A stretch of 64,000 nt of DNA from Gracilariopsis chorda. Lineage: Eukaryota; Rhodophyta; Florideophyceae; Gracilariales; Gracilariaceae. Of this stretch, positions 12,450 through 22,529 are shown piece by piece. The stretch covers positions 310,001-374,000 of the forward strand of contig NBIV01000005.1 of the NCBI GenBank assembly GCA_003194525.1, written 5' to 3'. The first letter of the stretch is position 1. Each line of letters begins with the position of its first letter. Below the pieces are notes generated by a model, which searched no databases, was not told where the DNA came from, and saw nothing but the letters and a program-made list of their open reading frames with translations. The position numbers were made by a program, and so were the translations under genes.

Positions 12450-15400
12450 CTGCATAGCAAGGTCGGCCACGAATGTGGCGCGCGCGCTGCGTACGTGAAT
12501 CAGATCACTGATCCAATTTGCGTCGCCGCCGGTGGGTCTAGATAGTGCAAAAACGCGACCCCAGAGGTCACAGTGATCTCCGGTATGCCTCTCTCTTTCT
12601 AGAGAGTCCCCATCCCTTGGCCGTAGGCAATTTCAGTTGATCAAGCGAAAAAGACCAAGCAAACAAGTCGTTTGCAGGTAAAAGACATATCTACTGCGGC
12701 TTCCTTTTCGACAAGTCTTGCCGTCGCCGACGAACTCCTTGCAAAATCAAAGGTTGTAGCTTGAGGCAAGACTCTTGCCGAAGAGGAGATCGACCCGAAA
12801 TGGGGAACAGCTTACGCAACTGTGGCTGGATGCTGCCGAGGTGACAAGGATTTCGGTTTGTCGTGCTACGCGTACGAGAAAGGTGCGTCTGTTGGTGCCT
12901 TTATAGGAGGCTGCGTTGAGCACCGCGAATGGTCTCTACGGAGAGGCATGGAGGTGCACAAGAGCATGAGGGCAGTGTACCAGTATGAAGCAAACTACAT
13001 CAACGCCGTAAGGTTCTGGATATCATAACACCAAGCGGCTTTGTCGCTCCGTCATGAGGAATTGGAGGAAAACAAGACTGACGTGATTTTGATGTACGAT
13101 GTTTGGGCTATCATTTTGATCAGGTATGGACTCAGGGTCACCGGGTTGAGGGCAAAGTTGTACAAGCTAGTTGCAAGAGATCCAGTGTACACGAAGATGG
13201 TTTTGCCCAGCGTAGACCAGCGAAATGACACACCAGCTGCTGAAGATCTCGTCGAGCCTCTCGAAAAGCTTGATACTAATATGAGTACGCAACTGATGAA
13301 GGAGGTCACCAACCTTAGTGCCAGCAATGCTACCAAGAGAGCTGACAAAGGTGGGGCTATCAGAGACAATAAGTCGCCATAGGAAGCCTACGCCGTCCCC
13401 TTTGGCGCGGTTCACCAAGCCGCGTCGAGGAATGGCGTCGTCTGGGCTGCTCAGAGTTCCTCTGCCGAGCAGTCCATTTTGAAATCTTCGAAAGTCCGTC
13501 AGTTGCCTTCGAGAAAAGGAAAGGGATGGAACTCGGAGAGATTCTTCAAACTATGGAGGACAGAACGTTAGTGGCAGCCGAACTCAAGGAAGGCTGTGCC
13601 ATCCGGATCTATCGAGAAATATCCTACGATAATGCCATGAAGGCCAAGGAAATGGAGCATTTATACCCTTGGCCTTCATGGTCTGGCAGGAGAGTGTGGA
13701 GGGAAATAAAGGGAGGTTTATTGTGAACCTCTCAGTGCATTCGAGACACTGGAAGAAGGGATCATTGAAGATGGTATCGCTGCCAGAGTTCGCCATGCAG
13801 ATCCAGAAGGAGGATCACTCCATCAATTTCGCCCTGAAGCAGAGCTACCGGCATTTATGGCTCCACCGAGATGTGCGGGACCGGTTTATCTTCCGTTACG
13901 ACGGCAGGTTCTACCGAAGCGTCGCGTTGCCCTTTGGATTGGGAAGGTCTCCTCTCTGGTTCACCTAGCTAGCCAATCCCTTTATTCGCCGCCTGCGAGA
14001 GCACAGCTTCCGAGTGCTGGCATACTTGGACGACTTTCTGATAGGACCATCTGTATTAGGAGTTGTCGCCGGCAAAAGTCACTGCCACAGAGCGAGGAGT
14101 ATCGTTGCCTCTCTTATGAAAAGCCTCAGGCTGCGGCGCAATCCCGCAAAGGGCTGCTGGGAAGGATCAAAGAAGTTGGAGCAACTCGGGGTGCTCATCA
14201 ACAGCACCAAAATGAAATTCTTCTTAGCCCTACGGAAACTGGAGAAGGTGGAGAGTCTGTCGAAGGCCATCCTGAAAGATACACGCTTTAGACGAAGATG
14301 GGTCAGCAAGAGAAATGTCGAACAACTCTGTGGAGTGTGCGTTGCGCTCTCATTGGCTATGTCTTGGGCCGGGATCTACACGAGGTCTCTGTACTGGGAC
14401 ATGGCAGCAACCCGAAAAGACGACCGCCGCGGGCGGATCCGCATGAGTCATCAGAGCATGAGAAATCTCCTAAAATGGAAGCAACTGAGCTCTCAGGAAC
14501 TCGATGGAAGGCCGATGGTCCCTCCTACTCCATCAGCAGCTCTGCAAACGGACGCCACAGACATGGGCTATGGCGGAACTTTCAACGACAAGGACATCAC
14601 CCCCGGGGTCGATGGCTCCTGGCGAGCCCAAAGAATATGGAGATGGAAAGACTGCGCAAAGTCAATAAGTTTCAGAGAGTTAAAGGCCATTCGTATGCTG
14701 CTATTTCGCTCCCTTGGGCGTAAGATACTCTCGGAGCAGCACCGCAACCTACTTCTGCATGTCGACAACCAGGTCGTGTTGCATATAACCAACTCCTTTG
14801 TTTCTGCTTCGCAGCGCATGATGAGAGACCTTCGAAAGCTGAAGCTGGTCTTGGACAAGCTCGTAGTGCGTCTTCGCTCCGAGTGGATACCCTCTGTCAC
14901 AAACAAGTTCGCGGGTGGGCTGTCGTGACGCTTCTCTTGAGGAGAAGTACAGGTAACGAGGCAGCTAAGGCGTTCCGTCTTGGCTGGTATGAACGCATTC
15001 CGAGACGCGTTTCCATACCGCCCGGTCCGAGAGCAACCACACTTCCTTCGTCACCAGGCATACAAGGAGGCAGCGTCGGTGTGGGGCCTGGAGACGGATC
15101 GCCTGCTTTTCCCGCCCGTGTACCTTATCCCAGCCTCAGTTCACAAGATGTGAAGGACGGCAGCCCCAGCGATGCTTCTCATTCCGAATTGGCCGCGGCA
15201 AGTTTGGTGCCAGGATGCCTTGCGGATGGCGTCTCGCGTCGAAAAGCTGAGAGGACCGCCGCATACCCTTTGGTCCGCTAATCGGAAGCTGAATCCGAAG
15301 CGGAGCCTGCTGCTCCTCGAGATCAACCTGGAGTGACCAACCGATCCGGCAGGCAAATGGCTCTGACCGACGCGACTGTGACAAGGCTGGGCTCGATGCG

Positions 15401-16184
15401 TGCTACGCCAGGTATTCTCCGGTCGGCTGAACTTCTGTCCGAGCTCACATGGAGTGGACGAACTATAGCGAGCCGCAACTCGCAGTGGCTCGCATGGATC
15501 GAATTCTGTACGGTCGAGAATCGTTCTGTACTTCCCGCTACAGAGGCTTACTTTGTTGCGTTTGTCGAATTTTTGGCGTCAGAGGCAGAAGCCAGACAAC
15601 GTAACGTAAGTAGCAGCTCTTTGCTGCAGTACTTCAGCGCCGTTCGCTAAGTACAAGTCACATTGACCGGCACTCCGGTTCCAAACTTCTCATTCCTTGC
15701 GCATGTGGTGCGTGCACATCAAAGGTGGCAGGAGCGAGAGTTCCCTCGGCGTGAAGTTTGCTGTAGCATCCCGGCAGCTGTCGTGCAGGAAATCTGGGGA
15801 CTGGGGATGGCGACTTCTTCTCTTGGACTTCTACGGGATAGCGCGATGGTCGTCTTTGCGTATTGCATGAACGGTCTACCGGACAGATCCGTTACCTCAA
15901 TAATTGCATCCAAGGTGGCGCTCACTGAAGAAGAAATGACCGCCCATTTAACAGTTCTAAAGGGGAAACAGGCCAGTCACGGTCTGCTTTTGCAGTATCG
16001 CAGCATGTCTGACGCCCCTTTTCCAATTGATTTGTGGCACAGGTTTCCAGTTGGGCGTGGGCAGCATCCGTGTCTCTTTGGAATGGATGGTGACCAAAAT
16101 TAATGGATCGAAAAGACCAATACTCGCGCTCTGACTCGAAGATTGGATGCGCTTCACATCCAGCCTCTCGCGGGTGGCAAAGAC
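12450..16184 (+). mobile_element. DIRS-type (tyrosine recombinase) retrotransposon fossil, 3' end missing
   Basis: Plus-strand parts in order are a gag-like region (about 12.8-13.4 kb), a reverse transcriptase with LAYLDDFLIG (about 13.5-14.3 kb), an RNase H region (about 14.5-14.93 kb) and a phage-integrase-like tyrosine recombinase (about 15.33-16.18 kb) with an N-terminal SAM-like helical domain and the start of the catalytic domain. This order, RT-RH followed by a tyrosine recombinase and no DDE integrase, defines the DIRS group. The element is broken at several places and ends inside the recombinase region where Gypsy element 2 begins, so its right terminal repeat is not visible. The left limit is approximate. 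Confidence 0.8.
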
Positions 16185-17009
16185 TGTGGTGCAACGCCCC
16201 AAAGGGGAGAAACACAGAAAGAGGTTCGGCATCTTTCCTCCGTGGAGGTGAACCCAGTTGGATAGAGCCCCTCTAGGAGTGGCACGGCGGAGCCGGTTTG
16301 TAAGACCGAGGCCACCCTTCGCGACTAGCGCAAGAGGGTTTAGGACAGGAATCGGTATCCGCGAGATCGGGAATGCGTCCTCGCCAGAGGTAGGTTTCCA
16401 CGTAAGTGGGGGTGTGTTAACGGATGCGCACACGAGGGCCGCGGATAGCGGGAGGTGCTACCCTAGAAAGGGGGAAAAGGAAGGTCGAAGAGGAAGAAGA
16501 GCGGGCGAAGTGAGTCGCGAGAGCGACGGGGGCGAGCGGCGATGCCAGTAACAATATCCCTATACAGGGCGAAACACCAATGCAATTGGAATAATATGAC
16601 TCCCAGTGATGGGTACCTTTAGATGTGCAAGGGGGTTAGATGTCCCGTGGTTCACGGCGTACCCTCCAAGGAGGAGTAGAGGACGCGCGCAATCGGTAAC
16701 AACTAGAGCCTCTTCCCCAGGTTGGGGTCCCTTGTCGGGGAAGGTTTACTGGTGCGAAGGCAGTGCGCCGTTGCACTAAGTACTAGCTTCCCAGAAATGG
16801 GTGTGAAAATAATAAGTAAAATTAACTAAAATACTCCACATTTCGTGACAACATCCACTACTGTGGCCAACCGCCAACTGACCCAAAACCGTGTCTCACG
16901 TGTCCATATCCACCATTGTGGGGCGTAGTTCATATACACACTACACAACCGATAATATCGGGAAAGCATTCAAGTACCAAGAATCCCTCCCTGAGGGGGT
17001 CGCACTTCA
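16185..17009 (-). repeat. 3' LTR of element 2 (left in the window)
   Basis: This 825 bp repeat begins TGTGGTGCAACGCCCC and ends GCACTTCA on the plus strand. Immediately inside it, TATCCCCCCTTAAG (17,010-17,023) gives a G-rich polypurine tract on the coding strand, which fixes this as the 3' LTR. The two LTR ends are themselves inverted relatives of each other over about 20 bases (GTGCAACGCCC in the other copy), longer than the usual TG..CA. Confidence 0.88.
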
Positions 17010-18673
17010 TATCCCCCCTTAAGACGGGAAAACGAGCGCAGACGTGGAGGATTCCCAGACGAAAATGGGTCATAAAAGCGCGTGCGCCGTCTCCGGTTCT
17101 CTGGTAAACTCCTCTGCATCAGAGTCACTACCCCCTGCTACTGCAGCTGCTTTTTCCTCGCCTTGCCTTCGCACTTCCTCGTCACCGAGTGCACTCCGAC
17201 AAACAACAACATCCACCTTCAAAAAGGGAGAAATGAACAACGAAAACAACACCGACAACAACAGCCAACCTCCGAGGCCTCTCGGGCGATACACCACCGG
17301 TTTCCGGTCAGTTTTCCTGCCCCAGGGCGATCAACATCCGGTACAACCGGGGAATGTGGCTGCTGCAGCCGACCATCCCTTCGCACTACCAGCTTCGGTG
17401 GGATCCTCCGAAACCACTCCGGCGTTCAACTGGCCAACCTACAACACCCTGGTGGGGCTCAACCCGGTGAATCGGAATCACGCGTCGCGCTTGCGCCTTG
17501 CCCCGTGGTTTCACCCGGTCGCTGTCCTCAATGAAGGATTGGTCACCGCTTATGCGGATGGCTCAGACACCCTTCCGGGGCATCTGCCCAGAGCAGTCAC
17601 CACATCGTGGGATTGGCGTCACCGGATTGCGATTCCGCGTCAACACCTCCGAAGGAATTCGGGCGAGACCGTCTCTGCGGCGCAGACCACGTTGACGCAC
17701 ATGGCATACCAACGGCAGAGCTGACCTCCATTCGATGTACTGGTCCTACCGGAGTTTGGCTTCGACGTTAGCCACTTCCGCACTCGCGGGGAGATTGGGT
17801 ACGGCGACAACCTGTTCCGCGTCGAGACCCTCGCTTGGAGGAATTTTCCCGCAGCGCGACAAGAATCCGTTTGTTGGGAGCGACCGATTATTCGGGCAGA
17901 GTTCAGGTATCTTCCCCGGCAATACCGATCCAAATTTCTCCAAAACGTCATCCGCTATGAGCGGCGTTGGTGATCCCGATTCGGTTATTTCATCCTGTAT
18001 CAGAACATGGAGATAGAGCGGATTGCGCCGCCTCACCGACTAGGTCGGTATGTAGCACTCCCCGAGTGGTGGCGCTTCCATGAAGCCTGCCGGGGGTGCT
18101 ACATAGAACTCCCGCCGGTACTTACGTACCTCGGTTCGCTGCTCATGCAAGGTCCCCGGTCGTGGTTGTGGTCCGTAGTGGTTACGGAGTGGGCGGCCCG
18201 CACTGCGGCTTATATCCTCAACGAAGCGTACGAACAGTATCGTCTCTGGTTGCTTCCACCGCGTGTGCGGGCAGCGATCCGCAATTTGGATCTTCGCATC
18301 CCCTTTGGGGGCCAGGCCAACAATGAAGAGGTCCTCCAATTACTTGGGTACATCGACAGCGTTAGCTGGAGTGAGATCCCGCTGGAGCGAAGCGGTCGTC
18401 TGGATGGCGGCAGCGGTAACACCGGTGGTCCGGGACTGGGTAGAAACACCATCCTTGCGGGGGATTTTATGTACTTCGACCGCTGGGAGTTCCGGAAAAT
18501 TTCCTCCGAGGAGGCGCGCGAGCTTTGCGATGCGCCCCGGCATGTGCCGGAAGACCACCCGGTGGGGTACGTCGATTCTGACGACTACTACCGCGCATAT
18601 GGCGGAGATGACCCAATGGTCGATAACGAACTGGAAGAACCCGGGGAGATGGACGTAGAGGAAACCGGCGCTA

Positions 18674-18692
18674 CAGGTGAGAACTGCAATTA
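18674..18692. repeat. Left terminal inverted repeat of pogo-like element
   Basis: CAGGTGAGAACTGCAATTA is matched as a reverse complement at 20,692-20,710 and preceded by the TA duplication. Confidence 0.93.
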
Positions 18693-18813
18693 GTGTGGGC
18701 CACACTATTTAAGAAGCACACTTTTTACAAGACATCACGCCATATAGTGTGGTCCACACTATATTGGTACCCACACTAAATCCTGCAGCTCTTCTTTAGT
18801 GTGGACCACACTA
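18691..18813. promoter_or_regulatory. Left subterminal palindromes of the pogo-like element
   Basis: Three 17-base palindromes of the form TAGTGTGGNCCACACTA lie at 18,691-18,707, 18,745-18,761 and 18,797-18,813, with half sites between. A fourth full copy is at 20,644-20,660 near the other end. Position and symmetry suggest transposase-binding sites (inference). They could also drive fold-back of the element ends. Confidence 0.7.
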
Positions 18814-18853
18814 ATACTTGGTCACCATAATGGTGTACCCCCTACAGCCTCCC

Positions 18854-20485
18854 TCACGAGCTACCAACCTCAGCTCCTTCAAATATGTCCCTGTACTTGG
18901 CAATAATAGCCTGCAACTCCGGGAACAAATGACGCTCCTCCCAACAACCGTTCAAGTTTAAAGCCAACCCACACCTGATCATAGCTTTCCTTGCATATGA
19001 AACTCCATCGGCATCCCTCTGCCCACTAACAACGCGTACTGAATGAGAGGCCAGCTTCAAAAAGTGCCTTTTCCCAGGATTAGATAACTTTCCCGATGCG
19101 TGTGAGCCTTCCATCCACATTCCTTGGTCTAGCATTGTCATCTTGAAATCGTCCCACTTATGACGCCAATGCGTTTTCAGCTTTTGAATTACAAAACTAT
19201 CAGCTGGCTGAACAAGGTGTGTCGCATTGCAAGGAAAGAAGCGTAATTCCGTATTGATATCTGCGAGTGCTTTTTTGACATCTTCGGTAATGGAATGAGT
19301 GTTGACATTGTCAACAAATATAACACGTTTTCGCCCATTCGGTAGGGGACCAAGGACTCGTTTCTCTCGAATCCATTCCAGAAAGACCCTCTTATCCATC
19401 CATGCTTTGGGGCCGGTACGGTAGACAACACCAGGAACATCATCCGGAAGCCCACGTATCGGGTAATTTTTGTCAGCATTCTTGAAGATCAACATCGGTG
19501 TTTCCAATTTGGCTTGCGGACCGCCCGATATCAGCACCATCATCGTCATACCATCATCTCCCGACACTACATCTGCATACCGCACATGAGTATCTCCAAC
19601 GTGAGCCAAGGTTTTATGGTTATCCATATTTATACAGAAGTGAGTTTCGTCTGCATTGTAGACATCCTCTTCTTTCAATAAGTTAGAACGAAATTCTCGC
19701 GCAAGTTGGCCAAGGTGTTGCGCAACTTCTTGTTCAATTTGAATTTGTTTTGCCGGGGATATCATAAGTTTACCACACTGCGCACGACTTACGATCCGTG
19801 ACCTCTCCATAAAAGACTGTATCCATCTGGCCGTGATTCGGTCTTTTATGTAGCCGTCGCTCTTCTCGTCAATCAAGTTCGAGTGATAGGCTGCATTGGT
19901 GCTGGTTGCTATCATATGTAGCGCTAAACGGCGAAGCAATCGACCATTAAACTTAACACCTGCTTTGCGCATTCTATTGAATTCTTCCAGCAAATCGCTC
20001 TGCAATGCAACAACCCATGGGGCTAATTGACGTCCACGGCCTTTCCCGGTCTTGACATAATGCCTCTTGAGACCATTTCGAGTGGCTCGAACAAACGAAA
20101 TATTGTTGTTCTTTTGAATACGGTCATGTCCCACCAACAATGTGTCTCTGTTTTTCCAGTAGCGACTTGCGCGTTGAAGGTTGGCTTTGTAGCTTCCTCT
20201 AAAGTATTCAGGAAACTGACGGACTGTGCGGGAATGTATTCGTGTAACTCCGTTTGTGGTTGCATCTTTAACCATCCATTTGACGATCTTGGCCCTGTGC
20301 ATATTGGCAAGGACGATCTGTGGAGCTCGTTTCCCATTTGTCTGCTGTACAGTGTTTGAACCAGCAGTAGGCGTGTTATGAGGCAAAAGTGATGTGGGTG
20401 CTTGTTGAACTGGCTGCACGGTCTCTGCGTTAGACGCTGACGTTGGAGCGAAAGCGCTCATCAATGGTGAGGCGTAAAGAGACAT
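18854..20485 (-). CDS. pogo-like DDD transposase
   Basis: The 543-aa product is counted from the first ATG in the frame (MSLYASPLMS). The frame is open a further 57 codons upstream but without an ATG. The enzyme should bind the element ends and cut and paste the DNA in the nucleus. The DDE_1-type catalytic core shows VYNADETHF (first Asp about residue 279), VIFVDNVNTHS (about 392) and HLVQPADSF (about 429), a DDD triad with spacing 112 and 36. The stretch before it (about residues 65-250) is basic and should hold the helix-turn-helix DNA-binding part. The first about 50 residues are Ser/Thr/Pro/Gln-rich. All three Asp are present and the frame is uninterrupted, so the enzyme could be functional. 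The stop lies about 180 bp from the left terminus. Confidence 0.88.
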   Translation of the reverse strand: MSLYASPLMSAFAPTSASNAETVQPVQQAPTSLLPHNTPTAGSNTVQQTNGKRAPQIVLANMHRAKIVKWMVKDATTNGVTRIHSRTVRQFPEYFRGSYKANLQRASRYWKNRDTLLVGHDRIQKNNNISFVRATRNGLKRHYVKTGKGRGRQLAPWVVALQSDLLEEFNRMRKAGVKFNGRLLRRLALHMIATSTNAAYHSNLIDEKSDGYIKDRITARWIQSFMERSRIVSRAQCGKLMISPAKQIQIEQEVAQHLGQLAREFRSNLLKEEDVYNADETHFCINMDNHKTLAHVGDTHVRYADVVSGDDGMTMMVLISGGPQAKLETPMLIFKNADKNYPIRGLPDDVPGVVYRTGPKAWMDKRVFLEWIREKRVLGPLPNGRKRVIFVDNVNTHSITEDVKKALADINTELRFFPCNATHLVQPADSFVIQKLKTHWRHKWDDFKMTMLDQGMWMEGSHASGKLSNPGKRHFLKLASHSVRVVSGQRDADGVSYARKAMIRCGLALNLNGCWEERHLFPELQAIIAKYRDIFEGAEVGSS

Positions 20486-20643
20486 ACTGCTTGTCTCGAG
20501 AGTACGTGCGGGTAGTCGTTTGTGGATCTGATGAAGCACGCCCACACACTGCTTTTGAGCGTTTCGATTTGGCTTGGTTTGGCGCGCAATTCGACGAAGA
20601 CCCACACTATTTGGGGGAGGGGTCGTGATGCTCACACAACAAT

Positions 20644-20660
20644 TAGTGTGGGCCACACTA
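20644..20660. promoter_or_regulatory. Right subterminal palindrome of the pogo-like element
   Basis: TAGTGTGGGCCACACTA is identical to the first left copy at 18,691-18,707. Half-sites CCACACTATTTGG flank it. Confidence 0.7.
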
Positions 20661-20691
20661 AAGCGGTATCCACACTATTTGGCACCCACAG

Positions 20692-20710
20692 TAATTGCAG
20701 TTCTCACCTG
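20692..20710. repeat. Right terminal inverted repeat of pogo-like element
   Basis: TAATTGCAGTTCTCACCTG is the reverse complement of the left terminus and is followed by the TA duplication at 20,711-20,712. Confidence 0.93.
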
Positions 20711-21590
20711 TAGCACGAAAGCTTTCCCAGAGGAGGTACCTCCTGCCGAGCTGGCTGCTGACCCTTCGGCGGCAAGTGCCGGACCTTCTATCCCCAGTGG
20801 GGTGACGGCGAATGAAAACGAGAACATCGCACGTTTTCTCCGGGGTGCCGGTCTGAGCGCTGCCGAGGTATCGGGGGATGTCACCCCTATGGCGGACGCG
20901 TTGGCCTACCGCCTCGCTGGTGGTTACGCCCCGGAGGATGGGGGTGAGTGAAACTTCTAGTCCAGTTTCCTGGTCCTTCTTTCCTGGCAGAGCCAGCTAG
21001 TGTAGTATAGTGTGTGGGGAGCTAGCAGCTCCCTTGAATAAACTTTCCCGTTTAGAACGGTGATTCTCGTTTGAGTTCCCCGTCTTCGACGGACCTTGCC
21101 TTGTTATCCTTTCCTATCGCCCTCCGCTGCAACGTTACCCGACTTGGGCATTAACCAGCGTAACTGGGGCTGCAGTTCCCGTTTGATGGTGGTATCCCAC
21201 GACCTGAGACCGTGCGAGGTGTTCGATTGGCTCCCACGTATCCCCACTGGGGTCATACCCGTAGCAACAGACGCGGTATTGTAGAATACCATCCTGGTCG
21301 CAGGTGTGTCCGACGAGTGGGTCTACTACGAACTCTCGTTCGTAGACCTGCCGGCCGTGCCGGGTGGTGGTTGTAATCCCTTGCACGGGTTGCCCGCGGT
21401 GTGGTATAATGTCCCTTAGCAGGGTGTTCGGCGATAACTCCGGCGTTGCCGTGCGCTGTGGTAGCGGCCACTGCTCGTGCGGGAGGATATCCCTCAAGAG
21501 GGTGTTTGGCGTCATGGTCTTCACAGCCAAGTCATTCCCAACTGGGGCAGGGTCGTTTCCGCTCTCGCGGTATTGCAGGCGAACCGCCAG

Positions 21591-22529
21591 TCAGCGATGG
21601 ACTTGGGCTTCGCCTTCGCGGTGGAGCTCACGAACCGCGAGTTTGCGGGAAGACAACCGCTCCTGCGGAATCAGTGTTTCCACAATCCCCTGGGGAGTCC
21701 CGTGTGACACGGTGATTGGATTGCGAACCGCCTCCCTGCCAGGCGCACGAGTGCTCTGCACCATACGTTCCGGCGATGCCGTGGTGTCCCCGGCCAGTGA
21801 CGGGTTGCCTGGGGCTAACTCCGGTACATCGGTATTTTGGTCAAAATTCCCCTTTGGGGGGTGCCGGGCAGGTGCCAATGACACCCTTTTCAGGTGCCTT
21901 GCCGCTAAGTGGGGTGCACCGTCTCCATGAGGAGGGGCAGCGTCCGGTACGACCGGTTTCGAGCGTGCCATGGCGTGCGTTTTTCCCGAGTTCCTCGGTT
22001 CTTCGCCGCAGCGTTGTGGAAGTTGGCACAAATTATTCCCTGGAGCGGGGGCTTCGATTCCGTCGACGACGGGAGGCGTTTCCGGCGCTTGCGCGACAGG
22101 GCCTGAAGCTTCGACTGCGGCTTGGCTGCCTTTTTCCCCAAGAGGGGTGTGGGTATTTCCCAGCGGCGCTGGCGTATCTGGGCGCCTTTTCTCCGCGCGG
22201 CGCGGGTCTGCTGGACCTACTTGGACCGCTTCGGTGGGTGCTTCCGCCAATGGCGGCTTCGATGCATCGCTCTGCTCAGGGGAATGGGGGCGATGGTCAC
22301 CATACTCCCGTATCGGGGATCCTTCCCTGACAGGGGTGTGCAGTAGTTGCGCTTCAACCTCCCGTGTAGGACGGTATACTTCCCGCGATTGTGGCGATGC
22401 CTCCGGGGATGGATCGGGCGATTGCATTTCCGCTGCTGCGATTTCGGGGGGAGCTTCTTGTTTTCCCGTGACGGACGGTATAATTGCCGCTTTTGCGGGC
22501 CTGTGCGTTTGGTTCTTGTTGCGCAGCAC
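21591..22529 (-). mobile_element. Proline-rich open region of element 2 downstream of integrase
   Basis: An open minus-strand frame of 312 codons rich in Pro, Ala, Glu and Arg lies between integrase and the antisense block. The opposite strand is also open over much of it because the DNA is GC-rich and hairpin-dense, so the coding status is uncertain. It could be a C-terminal extension zone of the element or non-coding sequence. Confidence 0.3.

Larger units (their letters stand above)
18674..20710 (-). mobile_element. pogo/Tigger-like DNA transposon
   Basis: The 2,037 bp element has terminal inverted repeats beginning CAGGTGAGAACTGCAATTA at 18,674, with the complement ending at 20,710. The TA target duplication is at 18,672-18,673 and 20,711-20,712. 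One transposase gene on the minus strand fills most of it. Four copies of the palindrome TAGTGTGGNCCACACTA lie near the ends. CAGG termini with a TA duplication and a DDD transposase place it in the pogo branch of Tc1/mariner. It interrupts the antisense block of Gypsy element 2 and is the youngest insertion in the window. The termini match well and the gene is open, so it may be recently active. Confidence 0.93.
17044..20951 (+). mobile_element. Antisense accessory open block of element 2, split by pogo
   Basis: Between the 3' LTR and the pol genes, the plus strand (opposite to gag-pol) holds long open stretches, including about 17.04-17.72 kb and 18.0-18.7 kb, and a tail at 20.7-20.95 kb beyond the pogo insertion. 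The translations look like real protein (LPEWWRFHEACRGCYIE, DDYYRAYGGDDPMVDNELEE), with an acidic tail. No domain is recognised. It is probably an accessory gene of the element. It is broken in more than one place, not counting the pogo insertion. Confidence 0.5.

Noticed and set aside
18691-20660. Possible CRISPR-like array from the repeated 17-mers
   Set aside because: The four copies are palindromic, irregularly spaced and lie at the ends of a DNA transposon.
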